From DATJGR01 sp963787045 (GTDB lineage: Bacteria > Pseudomonadota > Gammaproteobacteria > Pseudomonadales > Azotimanducaceae), in contig CAWBBR010000023.1 of NCBI GenBank assembly GCA_963787045.1, positions 1-64,000 on the forward strand: DNA of 64,000 nucleotides, given 5' to 3'. The stretch's first letter is position 1. Each line of letters begins with the position of its first letter. Under the pieces are notes generated by a model that was not told the DNA's origin, made no database searches, and was given only the letters and a program-made list of their open reading frames with translations. Below, in pieces: positions 8,570 to 17,563 of this stretch. A program made the position numbers and the translations under genes.

Positions 8570-10285
8570 ATGCACCAAGTCCAATCGATCTCCCGGTATC
8601 TGCTGAGCGTCGTCGCGCTGTGCGTCTGCGCGTGGCCGGCCGCGGCACAACCGTGCCCCGAGTCAGACGCGGGTCTCGTGCTCGCGCCCGGATTCTGCGC
8701 GACGGTATTTGCCGACGGCATCGGGCACGCGCGTCACATTGCGGTGGCGCCGAACGGGGTGGTCTACGTCAACACGTGGAGCGGACGTTACTACGGCAAC
8801 GACGTTCCTCACGCGGGCGGCTTCCTCGTCGCGTTGCAGGACACCAAAGGCACCGGCCACGCAGACAAGGTGGAACGTTTCGGCAAGACCGCGGCGGCGG
8901 GTGCGGCCGGCGGCACCGGCATCGCGATCTATCGCGGCGGGCTGTACGTAGAACTCAACGACCGGATCTGCGATATCCATTGCCGGCAGCGGGACGGGTG
9001 CCAACCGAAAATGCGACCACCGTGGTGAAAGACCTGCCGCTCGACGGCGATCACCCGATGCATCCGTTCGCCATCGATGCAGACGGCATGCTGTACGTCG
9101 ATCTCGGTTCGGCCTCGAACGCGTGTCAGAAGAAAAACCGTGAACTCGAATCGCCCGGTGTCGATCCTTGCACCGAACTCGAAAGGCGCGGCGGCATCTG
9201 GCGGTACGACGCGAACAAAGTCGACCAACGATTCTCTGCTGCCGAGCGCTATGCGACCGGCATCCGCAATGCGGTCGGCATCGCGGTGGATTCGAAGGGC
9301 ACATCGATATATGCGACGCAACACGGGCGCGATCAATTGCGCGAGAACTGGCCGAAGCTGTACACGGCCGAGCAGGGCGCCAAATGGCCGGCCGAGGAAC
9401 TGCTGAAAATCGAGCACGGCAACGATTACGGCTGGCCGAAATGCTATTTCGATCCGGATCAGCGCAAGCGCGTGCTGGCACCGGAATACGGCGGCGACGG
9501 TGGACACGCGATAGGTGTTTGCGCCGCCAAGGTCGCGCCGGTTGCGTACTTTCCGGCGCATTGGGCGCCGAACGCGGTGCTGATCCACGACGACGCATCC
9601 AACAGCGCCTTCCCGGAACGCTATCGAAACGGTGCGTTCATTGCGTTTCACGGATCGTGGAATCGCGCGCCATTCGCGCAGGGCGGCTACAACGTGGTGT
9701 TCCAATCGCTTGCGCCCGGTGCGTCGGATCAGTGCGAGATCTTCGCCGACGGATTCGCCGGCGCAACCGTCTCGCCCGCGGGGGCCGCGCATCGGCCGTC
9801 GGGGCTCGCGCTCGGACCCGACGGCGCGCTGTACGTGTCCGACGATCAACACGGACGTATCTATCGCATCACCTATGTCGGTGGAGCGGACGCGAATGCG
9901 ACGCCGATACCGTGCCCTCGTGCGAATGCGGCGCCCGTTGCCGTGTCCGCAGCGCAAGTCTGCGCCCGAAGCGACACAGGGCGTCGCCGCGACCGGAGAC
10001 TCCCTCTATCACGGCAGCGGCGGTTGCACGGCGTGTCACGGCGACGATGCAAAGGGCTCGCCGCTGGGTCCGGACCTGACCGACTCCGAATGGCTGTGGG
10101 GTGACGGCAGCGTCGAAGCCATCGCGAAATCGATCCGCGATGGTGTGGCAGCGCCCAAACAATACCGCAGCCCAATGCCGCCGTTAGGGAGGCGCCCAAC
10201 TGACGGATGAGCAGGTGTCGGCGGTTGCGGCTTACGTGTGGTCGCTCAGTCATCCCGCGGCGGCAGCGTCGCGCGCACCAGAGCA
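8570..10285 (+). CDS. Secreted PQQ-type sugar/sorbosone dehydrogenase with C-terminal cytochrome c domain (frameshifted)
   Basis: Periplasmic dehydrogenase of the soluble glucose/sorbosone dehydrogenase beta-propeller type. A signal peptide (MHQVQSISRYLLSVVALCV, cleaved after AAA) is followed by the propeller, with HGNDYGWPKC, FIAFHGSWNR and PSGLALGPDGALYVSDD as family marks, and then a monohaem cytochrome c with CTACH (about 10034-10048) and the distal methionine in SPMPPLGG. Electrons would pass from sugar via PQQ to the haem. The frame shifts at about 8970, 9955 and 10192, each restored by one base. A GGAGG-rich ribosome site precedes the ATG. The end is uncertain because the next domain follows with no clear start (see findings). 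Confidence 0.75.
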
Positions 10286-11138
10286 GTTGTATTCCGGGCG
10301 AACGCGTCTTTCCGGAAAGCCTCACGTCGACCCGCGACGGCACCGTCTTCGTCGGCAGCGTGGGATTGCACGCGATCTTCCGCGCGGCACCGGGTTCGCA
10401 GACCGCAACGAGCTGGATGACGGTCGATCCGACCGGTCCGCAATTCGTCTTCGGCGTGTTCGCCGATGAGGCAGCGAAGACGTTGTGGGCATGCGTAAAT
10501 TCGTTCGACGCGCAGAGTCCGCCGTCGGAGTTGCAGGCGATCGATATCGCAACCGGCAAGACGACCGGCGCGTTACCCGATGCCGAAAGCCGCACGCGTT
10601 CTGCAACGACATCGCGGTGGGAGCAGACGGCACGGTGTATGTCACCGACACGAACAACGCGGAGATCGTGCGACTGCGAAAAGGTGCGTCGGCGCTCGAG
10701 GTGTGGGCCGGCGACGGCGCTTTCGGAAAAGGCGACGCCGTGCTCGACGGTATTTCCGTGCTCGGCGATCGCGTGTACGTCAACACGTTGAAGACCGGCA
10801 AGCTGTTCCGCGTCCCGATCGAACCAGGCGGTAAGGCGGGCGCCGTCACCGAACTGACGCTGAGCCGGCCGATCGACGCGCCCGACGGCATGCGCAGCTT
10901 GGATGCAACCAGCGTGCTGTTGGTGGAAAGCGGCGGCAAAGGCCGGTTGTCGCGCGTGGTATTCGACGGTGACAAAGCCGTGGTAACACCGATCAAAGAG
11001 GGCTTTCCCGACGGGCCGACCGCGGTAACGCTCGTTGGGACGAACGCGTATGTACTGGAAGCGCAGCTCGATGCGATGGATCCGAAGTCGCAGAAGACGA
11101 CGAATCCGTTTCGCGCCACGGCTGTGCAGATCCGTTAG
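10286..11138 (+). CDS. SMP-30/gluconolactonase-like beta-propeller (frameshifted, start unclear)
   Basis: The sequence from IPGERVFPESLTSTRDGTVFVG through NDIAVGADGTVYVTDTNN to the stop at 11138 is an NHL/SMP-30-type propeller as found in lactonases. No start codon, ribosome site or signal peptide precedes it; only about 40 bases separate it from the last cytochrome residues, and the reading frame differs by one base. A frameshift at about 10590 splits the propeller itself. Either this is the third domain of one large periplasmic protein or an upstream piece was lost. A sugar dehydrogenase followed by a lactonase-like fold is biochemically sensible, since the oxidation product of a sugar is a lactone. 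Confidence 0.6.
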
Positions 11139-11232
11139 ACAGTCGACGAACGTGCCAGGAAGACATTGCGATGGCTGAAGGCTGATCCGCTCGAGGCCGA
11201 TGTGTCGACGCCAGGAACATTGGCCTGCAATG

Positions 11233-11682
11233 TCACTTGATCCCAAGGATCCGATCGACTGACGCTGAGCCGCCGCCGCGCGCGATCAGATACAGCAGGA
11301 GTCCCGCCCACGACAGATGTGTCGGCCACGCATCCGGATAAACGAAAATCTCGATTACCGCAGTCATACCCAGCAATGCGAGCGCCGACAGGCGCGTGAA
11401 GAGACCGACCACGAGCAGCGCGGGAAACAGGTGCTCGGCGTAGGCGGCCAGGTGCGCGGCCACCTCGGGAGACAACAAGGGCAGCTTGTACTCGTCGCGA
11501 AACAGCTCGACCGCGCTATCGGATACGTGGATCCATCCGTCGACTTTCGTACGACCCGACTGCAGAAAGACGCTCGCGATCGACACGCGCGCGATCACCG
11601 CGAGCAGATCGTGACCGATCAGCTTGTCGAGCCACTGCGCAACACGATTCCATGCGCCGCGCAAACCCGTCTCGGACGTCAT
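11233..11682 (-). CDS. DoxX family membrane protein of the bufferin operon
   Basis: A 149-residue integral membrane protein of the DoxX type with four predicted helices, including DLLAVIARVSIASVFLQSG, AYAEHLFPALLVVGLFT and LSALALLGMTAVIEIFVYP. The ATG at 11682 overlaps the stop of bufC (ATGA). DoxX proteins are the usual fourth gene of bufferin operons, where they are thought to support membrane redox or export steps; the exact role is not known. It is the last gene of the minus-strand operon and converges with the propeller gene that ends at 11138. Confidence 0.85.
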   Translation of the reverse strand: MTSETGLRGAWNRVAQWLDKLIGHDLLAVIARVSIASVFLQSGRTKVDGWIHVSDSAVELFRDEYKLPLLSPEVAAHLAAYAEHLFPALLVVGLFTRLSALALLGMTAVIEIFVYPDAWPTHLSWAGLLLYLIARGGGSASVDRILGIK

Positions 11683-12443
11683 TGCCGTATCTCCGTGAAT
11701 GCGCCCGCTTGGAGCAATTGGGCCATCAATGCGGCCAGATCGATGTCGCGGTCGGCCTCGAGCGCCGCGATACCCGCATCGGATAGCGCGGCGCCAGCAG
11801 CGCAAGCATCGAGGAACGCGCAACCGCCACCAGACATTTCGATCGCTTCGACAGTCAAATGGGGTCTGGCCAGCAGAACGCCTTCGCCGCGCCATACCAG
11901 CGCCGAAAGGGCGTCCGTGTTCGCTTCGTCGCGATTGCACTGCCAGAGCGAAAAGATCGGTTGCTCGGCGAACCACTTCCAGCGCGCAGACGCGTGCGGG
12001 CGTAGGACAGCCCCCGCGAGAACGTTGGGCGCCAGATTCGCCATTGCAGAAGGGGCGAGCGGCGTCTCATCGGCAGCGACGTGTGCTTCCGTCCAGAAAC
12101 GATCGAGCCGAGCGACGTCCGGCAGATACGTCAGTTCGGCCGCCGGTTCGAATGCGGACAAAAAGCCGGGAAAGTCCCGGCCATAGTCCACCAGCATCGG
12201 ATGCCGCGGAGGATGTGCCCGAACGAAAACGGCGGCCGCCGCGCGAAACCAGTCGTCACCCACGAGTCGCACCACCGCCGGATAGTTGGCAACGAGCGCG
12301 TCGATGCAACCCTTCATCACGGTGTTCCGGTACACCGCAAAGCCAGGCTGCGCCGTCAACGTGGCCAGTGTTGGACTGCCGGTTCCGCCGATCTGCAACG
12401 CCTGGGCAAAGGCATCCTGAAAGTCACTCAGCGATGGGGTCAT
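11679..12443 (-). CDS. bufC: BufC/HvfC: DUF2063 partner of the bufferin-modifying enzyme
   Basis: A 254-residue protein starting MTPSLSDFQDAFAQALQ, with the DUF2063 N-terminal helical domain (FAVYRNTVMKGCIDALVANYPAV, GDDWFRAAAAVFVRAHPP, PMLVDYGRDFPGFL) followed by a second alpha/beta domain. Members of this family recruit the precursor peptide to the DUF692 enzyme. It starts at an ATGA overlap with bufB (an ATG two codons upstream is the alternative) and its end overlaps the doxX start. The order precursor-DUF692-DUF2063-DoxX is that of known bufferin operons. Frame intact. Confidence 0.88.
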   Translation of the reverse strand: MTPSLSDFQDAFAQALQIGGTGSPTLATLTAQPGFAVYRNTVMKGCIDALVANYPAVVRLVGDDWFRAAAAVFVRAHPPRHPMLVDYGRDFPGFLSAFEPAAELTYLPDVARLDRFWTEAHVAADETPLAPSAMANLAPNVLAGAVLRPHASARWKWFAEQPIFSLWQCNRDEANTDALSALVWRGEGVLLARPHLTVEAIEMSGGGCAFLDACAAGAALSDAGIAALEADRDIDLAALMAQLLQAGAFTEIRQ

Positions 12444-13282
12444 TGGCATTTCGCATGCGCCTGAAGCAAACGGTCAGCGAATTCGCGTTCGGCAAGAAGG
12501 ACGTGGAATTCGGGCAGTTCGTCGTCGCGTTCGATCAGTGTCGGTCGCGGTCCGATTCTCTCGATGAGTCGTTCGTACAGTTGCCACACGCCTGCAGCAA
12601 CAGGTGCGTCATGAGAGTCGATCAGCAACGCACTACCGAGCGATGGATCGGCGGTGTGGCCGGCCAGATGCAATTCAGCAATGTGCTGGCTCGGGAACGC
12701 ATCGATGTAGTCGGTCGCATCGAAGCCGAGGTTGTTCGCACTGACGTAGACGTTGTTGACGTCCAGGAGCAGGCCGCAGTCGGTGCGCCTGCATAACTCC
12801 GTCAGAAAGTCGATTTCGCTGTATTCGTGGCCGGGAATCTCGAGATAGTGCGACGGGTTTTCGATGAGGATCGTTCGCTTGATCGCATCCTGAGTCCGCT
12901 GAATGTTGTCGACCACTCGCTGAAGCGCATCAAATGAACGCGGGATGGGGAGCAGGTCCGGATTGTAAACGCCGTTCCACGTCGACCAGGCGAGATGTTC
13001 CGACACGACAAACGGCTCGAACCGCTGAACGAGCCGATTGAGTCGCGTGAGGTGGTCAGGGTCTGGAGCGACATCTGCAGCGAGGGACAAGCCGACGCCA
13101 TGCAGCGAGAGTGGATGGCGCGCCCGGATGGTTTCGAGCCAGGCCAGACGCGGTCCACCGTCGATCATGTAGTTTTCGGAATGCACCTCGAACCACAGTC
13201 CCGACGCCCCACACTCGGCGGCGTCGGAGTAGTGCGGCGATCTCAGACCGAGTCCGGCCGTTGGCACGTCGTCATCAGTCAC
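12440..13282 (-). CDS. bufB: BufB: DUF692 (MNIO) multinuclear iron oxidative enzyme
   Basis: Iron-dependent enzyme of the MNIO family that modifies cysteines of the precursor peptide; in bufferins it makes thiooxazole groups. The TIM-barrel metal ligands are recognisable: LHGVGLSL, VVSEHLAW, LIENPSHYL, LDVNNVYVSANN, HLAGH, DSHD and the late IERDDELPEF. I take the GTG at 13282 as start, giving 280 residues, the family's normal size and a point just after the bufA stop; a longer frame would run back through bufA. The neighbours (bufA 38 bases upstream, bufC overlapping) fix the function with good confidence. Confidence 0.88.
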   Translation of the reverse strand: MTDDDVPTAGLGLRSPHYSDAAECGASGLWFEVHSENYMIDGGPRLAWLETIRARHPLSLHGVGLSLAADVAPDPDHLTRLNRLVQRFEPFVVSEHLAWSTWNGVYNPDLLPIPRSFDALQRVVDNIQRTQDAIKRTILIENPSHYLEIPGHEYSEIDFLTELCRRTDCGLLLDVNNVYVSANNLGFDATDYIDAFPSQHIAELHLAGHTADPSLGSALLIDSHDAPVAAGVWQLYERLIERIGPRPTLIERDDELPEFHVLLAEREFADRLLQAHAKCQ

Positions 13283-13320
13283 GTATGAGTCCAAGACGTC
13301 ACCAACTTCCGGCGATTGGC

Positions 13321-13605
13321 CTAGCTCTTCGTCGGCGTCAGCGATCCCATCCCTTTGGGAGTCTTGATCGTCGTACACGTTCCTGCCGGGACGTTCTTCC
13401 AAGCGTCGCCTTGGTAATCCGTCTTGGAGGTGCCAGCGCACGATGTGCCAGCGCCCGCCTTACAGTCGTTCTTGCCGGCCATCGCAACGCCGTAACACTT
13501 CTCCATGGCCTTCCCATCCGACGCCATCGCGTCCTCCGCGGCACGTGCAGCGCCCGCACACAAGGCGGCAACCGTCAGGGCCGCAGCTACATAAGATCGA
13601 TTCAT
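13321..13605 (-). CDS. bufA: BufA: bufferin precursor peptide (DUF2282)
   Basis: A 94-residue exported peptide. The signal peptide is MNRSYVAAALTVAALCAGAARA; the mature part has exactly four cysteines (C37, C48, C56, C77) in the order KCYG, NDCKAG, SCAG, GTCTT, the DUF2282 pattern of bufferin 1. In characterised bufferins the two middle cysteines become thiooxazoles and the outer two form a disulfide, and the product binds copper in the periplasm. Here the same is inferred from pattern and operon. AAGGAG precedes the ATG, and a perfect SigF-type promoter lies 75 bases upstream. Small, lysine- and glycine-rich, no frameshift. Confidence 0.9.
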   Translation of the reverse strand: MNRSYVAAALTVAALCAGAARAAEDAMASDGKAMEKCYGVAMAGKNDCKAGAGTSCAGTSKTDYQGDAWKNVPAGTCTTIKTPKGMGSLTPTKS

Positions 13606-13679
13606 AACGAACTCCTTTCAGAAATTGGATTCACTCACCGTGTGATCAAGAACCGTTTTCTTCACGGTCCGTAAACCAG

Positions 13680-13705
13680 TTCGCTGCGAATTGGCGTTTG
13701 GTTAC
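13680..13705 (-). promoter_or_regulatory. SigF-type promoter of the bufferin operon
   Basis: On the minus strand GTAACC (13705-13700), exactly 16 bases and CGAA (13683-13680) match the GTAACC-N16-CGAA signature known for SigF-dependent promoters in Caulobacter with no mismatch. The start of transcription would be near 13673, leaving a leader of about 68 bases with AAGGAG before bufA. The cognate sigma factor is encoded divergently next door. Confidence 0.85.
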
Positions 13706-13725
13706 AGCGCAAGCACAATTGTTTT

Positions 13726-14337
13726 GTGACAGACGACGCCTTTGCTCCTGTAACCAAACACACGCCGAGGGCGAATACCGTTAGTGACGAGCTTGAAGCG
13801 CGCGAGTTGAGACTGCGCGCATTGATGCTTCGGGCAATGGGCGGCGACGACGCGGCCTATCGCGTGTTGCTGGTGGATGTGAGCGCTCAGCTGCGATCGT
13901 TCTACCGTAGACGTATGGCCAGCCTGGCCGTCGAAATCGAGGATCTCGTGCAGGAAACGCTGCTCGCCATTCACAATCAACGCCACACGTACGATGTGCA
14001 GCGGCCGTTCACGGCATGGTGTTTCGCCATTGCGAAATACAAACTCATCGACCTGCTGCGCCGACGCGCGCGGCACGATGCGCAGACCGTAAACCTCGAC
14101 GATGACGATGACTTGGTCGGACCGGATGATCTGGACGCGGGCGATGCACAGCGCGACATCCTGCGACTCCTCGAACAGCTGCCCGACCGCCAGCGTTTAC
14201 CGATCATGTTGGTCAAGATCGAAGGCCGATCGATCGTCGAGGCGGCGCGGTCGACGGGCATGTCGGAGGCCGCAGTCAAGATCGGCGTGCACCGTGGATT
14301 GAGGGCACTGGCGGCGCTGATAGGACGTCAACTGTGA
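13726..14337 (+). CDS. sigF: SigF-type ECF RNA polymerase sigma factor
   Basis: Extracytoplasmic-function sigma factor. Region 2 is seen in LLVDVSAQLRSFYRRRMASL and IEDLVQETLLAIHNQRHTYD, with FTAWCFAIAKYKLIDLLRRR; region 4 in LEQLPDRQRLPIMLVKIEGR and MSEAAVKIGVHRGLRAL. The pattern matches Caulobacter SigF, which answers to chromate, cadmium and copper stress and drives the bufferin genes. The longest frame starts at GTG 13726 without a ribosome site; a perfect SigF promoter lies inside it at 13750-13775, so the real start may be TTG 13807 or ATG 13825, giving a protein beginning near RLRALMLRAMGGDD. The stop overlaps the anti-sigma gene (GTGA). Confidence 0.88.
   Translation: MTDDAFAPVTKHTPRANTVSDELEARELRLRALMLRAMGGDDAAYRVLLVDVSAQLRSFYRRRMASLAVEIEDLVQETLLAIHNQRHTYDVQRPFTAWCFAIAKYKLIDLLRRRARHDAQTVNLDDDDDLVGPDDLDAGDAQRDILRLLEQLPDRQRLPIMLVKIEGRSIVEAARSTGMSEAAVKIGVHRGLRALAALIGRQL
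13750..13775 (+). promoter_or_regulatory. SigF-type promoter of the sigF-nrsF operon
   Basis: GTAACC at 13750-13755, a 16-base spacer and CGAA at 13772-13775 on the plus strand form a second perfect match to the SigF promoter signature, facing sigF. It predicts positive autoregulation and transcription from about 13782. It lies within the longest possible sigF frame, which argues that translation starts further downstream. Confidence 0.78.
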
Positions 14338-14977
14338 ATACCGACCAGTTGATCGCTTTTCTCTCGAGCAATGCGGGTGCCGTCGAAAAAGATGCAGTTG
14401 CACGTCGTGTGGCGTTGGCGATGGGGGTCGGTGCGGTGGGTGCACTGACGTTGATGTTCGCCGTGTATGGGGCCAATCACGCGCTGGGCAGCTACGTTTT
14501 GCTGCCGGCTTTCTGGGTCAAGATCGTCTTTGCCGCTAGCGTGTTGGCGGGCGGGCTGGTTCTTGTTGGCGCGTCTCGCGCAACCCGGTGCAACTGTTGG
14601 TGCAAGCAGGTGGCTGGTCGCCGCGCCAGTCGTCGTGCTGTGGCTGTTGGCTTTCGTGGCATTGGCCGACGCAGCGCCTGCGGAGCGCGCGCAGCTGATA
14701 TGGGGCAACACCTGGCATTCGTGTCCGTTCAACATTGCGCTGCTGTCGTTACCCACGTTCATTGCGAGCCTGTGGGCGTTGAAGCAACTGGCCCCCACTC
14801 GGTTGCGTTTGGCGGGCGGTGCAAGCGGACTCGCCGCGGGTGCTCTCGGTGCGCTCGTGTATGGACTCCACTGCCCGGAGCTCGCGACTCCGTTTCTGGG
14901 TGTCTGGTATGTCCTCGGCATCCTGATTCCGACGCTCGACGGGTGCCGCGATTGGGCCGCGGGTGTTGCGCTGGTAG
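14334..14977 (+). CDS. nrsF: NrsF anti-sigma factor (DUF1109), two frameshifts
   Basis: Membrane-bound anti-sigma factor that holds SigF and releases it under metal stress. Six membrane segments are expected; pieces seen are LPAFWVKIVFAASVLAGGL, LVAAPVVVLWLLAFVALADA, CPFNIALLSLPTFIASLWAL and FLGVWYVLGILIP. The two cysteines thought to be the sensor are present, in SCPFN and LHCPE. The frame breaks at about 14555 and again at about 14940; with these repaired the protein ends in AIGPRVLRW and TAG at 14975-14977, the normal end of the family. It starts at an ATG overlapping the sigF stop, so the pair is made together. Indels look like sequence errors. Confidence 0.82.
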
Positions 14978-15011
14978 GCTACGGTGCATAGGTCGCGCAA
15001 AGGAGACGACG

Positions 15012-15720
15012 ATGACGGTCACGAAGGAATTGGTGCCGGCAGCAGAACTCGCCGCGAAGGCAAGCAAGCCCTATCCGGGCGACAGCGATCAGTATCGAAA
15101 AGCGCGAACGGCCCTGCTCACCGAGGAAATCGAGTTGCGGCGGCATATCGCTCGCGTCGCCGCGCAGCGCCGCGAACTGCCGTTGGGGGGCGAAGCGCGC
15201 GCATATGAGTTCCTGGACGAGAACGGCAAGACCGTATCTCTCGCGGACATGTTCGGAGCGCACGATACGCTCGTGACGTATTTCTGGATGTACGGTCCTG
15301 AGCGTCAGCGTCCGTGCCCGATGTGTACCTGTCTGATCGGCTCACTGGACACTCCCGCACGCGACCTTCACGAGCGTGTCGGTATGGCGGTAATCGGCCG
15401 CTCGCCGGTCGCGCGCCAGCTCGCGTTCGCGCGGGAACGCGGTTGGACCAATCTCAATTTCTACCAGTGCGTCGGGGACGATTTTGCAAAGGACTATCGC
15501 GGCCTCGCCGAAGACGGCAGCGAATGGCCCGCGCTCGATGTCTGGGTGCGGCGCGGCGCGCAAGGTCCATCATTTCTGGGCGGGAGAATCCGCCGGAACG
15601 CAGGATCCCGGGCAGGATCCACACGGCTCGCCAGACCCCACACCGCTCTGGATCGTCCTCGACCTGACTCCCGGCGGACGCGGCACCGACTGGTACCCGA
15701 AGCTGGAGTATGGGCGGTGA
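15012..15720 (+). CDS. DUF899 family thioredoxin-like protein (one frameshift)
   Basis: Cytoplasmic protein of the DUF899/thioredoxin-like group. Family marks: LVPAAELAAKASK at the start, ELRRHIARVAAQRRELPLGG, YGPERQRPCPMCTCLIGSLD with a CPMC motif, and RGWTNLNFYQCVGDDFAKDY. At about 15562 the frame shifts; the proper end is KVHHFWAGESAGTQDPGQD, then VLDLTPGGRGTDWYPKLEYGR and a stop at 15720. AAAGGAG precedes the ATG. It follows nrsF by 34 bases and may belong to the same transcript, so a link to the metal stress response is possible but unproven. Biochemical role of the family is not established. Confidence 0.8.
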
Positions 15721-15776
15721 GGGCAGCCGCGCCGTAGTTCGCTTGTTAGACGCGTTGAGCAAGAGGAGACTTCAGC

Positions 15777-16646
15777 ATGAAGCTTGGACTACAGATCCCG
15801 ATCTTCACGTGGCCGGGCGGCGCGCGTGTGCTGGGTACGAAACTCGCGGATATCGCTCGGACCGCCGACGATGCGGGATACGCGTCGATCTGGGTAATGG
15901 ATCACCACTTCCAGATCGAAATGGTCGGTCGCGCCGAAATGGACATGCTCGAGGCGTACACCACGCTCGGGTTCATTGCCGCACACACGTCCAAGGCAAG
16001 GCTCGGCACGATGGTGACCGGCGTGACTTACCGCCATCCAGGCATCCTCGCCAAGCAGGTGACGACGCTCGATGTCCTGTCGGGCGGGCGCGCCTATCTC
16101 GGCATCGGTGCGGCCTGGTTCGAGCGCGAGCACGTCGGTCTGGGCGTACCGTTTCCACCCCTCGCGGAGCGTTTTGAGCGCCTCGAGGAAGCGCTGCAGA
16201 TCGCGAAGCAGATGTGGAGCGACAACGACGGCCCTTACCGCGGCAAGCACTATCAGCTCGCCGAAACGCTGAACTCTCCGCAGGCGCTCAGCAAGCCGCA
16301 TCCGCCGATTCTGATCGGAGGCGCCGGCGAGAAGAAAACGTTACGGCTCGTCGCGCAGTACGGCGACGCCTGCAACCTCTTTGCGCCGTCACCGTCGTTC
16401 GTGGCGCAAAAGCTCGCTGTGCTCCAACAACATTGCAAAGCCGTGGGCCGCAACTATGACGACATCGAGAAGACGATCATCCGCCGCATGGATCTCGGCG
16501 ATGGCGTAAACAAGATTGTTCAGGATCTCGGCGCGTACGCGGAGATAGGTGTAACGCACTGCCTCGGGCATCTCGTCAACGTCGAGAACATCGCACCGAT
16601 GGAGGTGGTTGCGCGCGACATCATGCCGCAGATCGCAAAGCTGTAA
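15777..16646 (+). CDS. LLM class F420-dependent oxidoreductase
   Basis: Luciferase-like monooxygenase-fold oxidoreductase of 289 residues, most like the F420-type branch. It begins MKLGLQIPIFTWPGG and has IWVMDHHFQIE, LGTMVTGVTYRHPGILAKQ, DVLSGGRAYLGIGAAW and PPILIGGAGEKKTLRLVAQY, all typical. The cofactor (F420 or FMN) cannot be decided from sequence; in a gammaproteobacterium FMN is possible. GAGGAG lies nine bases before the ATG. It follows DUF899 on the same strand after 56 bases. Substrate unknown. Confidence 0.88.
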   Translation: MKLGLQIPIFTWPGGARVLGTKLADIARTADDAGYASIWVMDHHFQIEMVGRAEMDMLEAYTTLGFIAAHTSKARLGTMVTGVTYRHPGILAKQVTTLDVLSGGRAYLGIGAAWFEREHVGLGVPFPPLAERFERLEEALQIAKQMWSDNDGPYRGKHYQLAETLNSPQALSKPHPPILIGGAGEKKTLRLVAQYGDACNLFAPSPSFVAQKLAVLQQHCKAVGRNYDDIEKTIIRRMDLGDGVNKIVQDLGAYAEIGVTHCLGHLVNVENIAPMEVVARDIMPQIAKL

Positions 16647-16783
16647 AGGCCCACGTGCGTTGATGATCGTCGGTATAAAGGCGGGTATATTCCGTAGCTG
16701 GACGAAATCCAACGGGAATGTGCCATGCATGCGAACGAGGTCCCGCACGCCGACCTGAGTCGCCACGCTGGTTCCGCAGCGTC

Positions 16784-17463
16784 ATGAGCGAAGGCGCACG
16801 ACGCGCTGCGCTCGAAGCGGCCCAGCGACGCGCGCTCGCGTTGCTCGATGCGATCGAGAGCGGTGGACTCATCGAGCCGGGTCGAAGCGAACGCGACGTT
16901 GCGGAAGACGTTTACGAACTCGCGCACGATCGATTCGGCGTCGAGCGACGCACTGGCACAAACGCATCGTTCGCACAGGTGCGAATACGGTGACCACCGC
17001 GCTCGAAAATCCGCCGCTACGGACGATCGAACCGAACGATACGGTGTACGTCGACCTCGGACCGGTGTTCGAAGAGTGGGAAGCGGACGTCGGACGCACT
17101 TACGCGGTCGGTGACGACGATGCAAAGCGGCGGTTGGTCGCCGACCTCGAGCGCAGCTTCGTGCGCGTGCAACAGCGCTACCGTGAGAATCCCATGGTTT
17201 CGGGCGCGGATCTGTACGCCTATGCGCAACGTACGGCTGCCGATGCGGGTTGGACATTCGGCGGGGTGATCGCCGGACACGTCGTCAGCGAGTTTCCGCA
17301 CGCGAAAATGCCGGGCGATCGCGCGCAGATGATCATCGCGCCGAACAATACTGCGCCGTTGCGTTCGCTCGACGAACTCGGACGCCAGAAGCACTGGATT
17401 CTCGAAATCCATCTCGTCGATCGCGACCGCACATTCGGTGGCTTCTACGAACGGTTGTTGTAG
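16784..17463 (+). CDS. M24 family metallopeptidase, Xaa-Pro peptidase-like (one frameshift)
   Basis: Pita-bread-fold metallopeptidase relative of about 226 residues. The N-terminal part runs from MSEGARRAALEAAQRRAL to DRFGVER, then the frame shifts at about 16950 and continues as WHKRIVRTGANTVTTALENPP. Metal-site features: TVYVDLGPVFEEWEADVGRTY (two aspartates), GHVVSEFPH (histidine) and the late WILEIHLVD (glutamate). The single-domain form without the N-terminal creatinase domain is known as a free-standing type. Start chosen at 16784, normal for this short form. Whether it is an active peptidase is not certain. Confidence 0.75.
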
Positions 17464-17563
17464 CGCCGACACGCAGGAAACGAAAGCGATCCTCAGATAC
17501 CACCGTGCGGGATGCGGTTCGCCAACAGGTGGTTTATGTTTCCTATCCTCGAACTCAGCGAGG

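Noticed and set aside
12440..13441. Longer bufB starting at 13441
   Set aside because: It would overlap most of bufA on the same strand in another frame; the GTG at 13282 gives the usual 280-residue enzyme.
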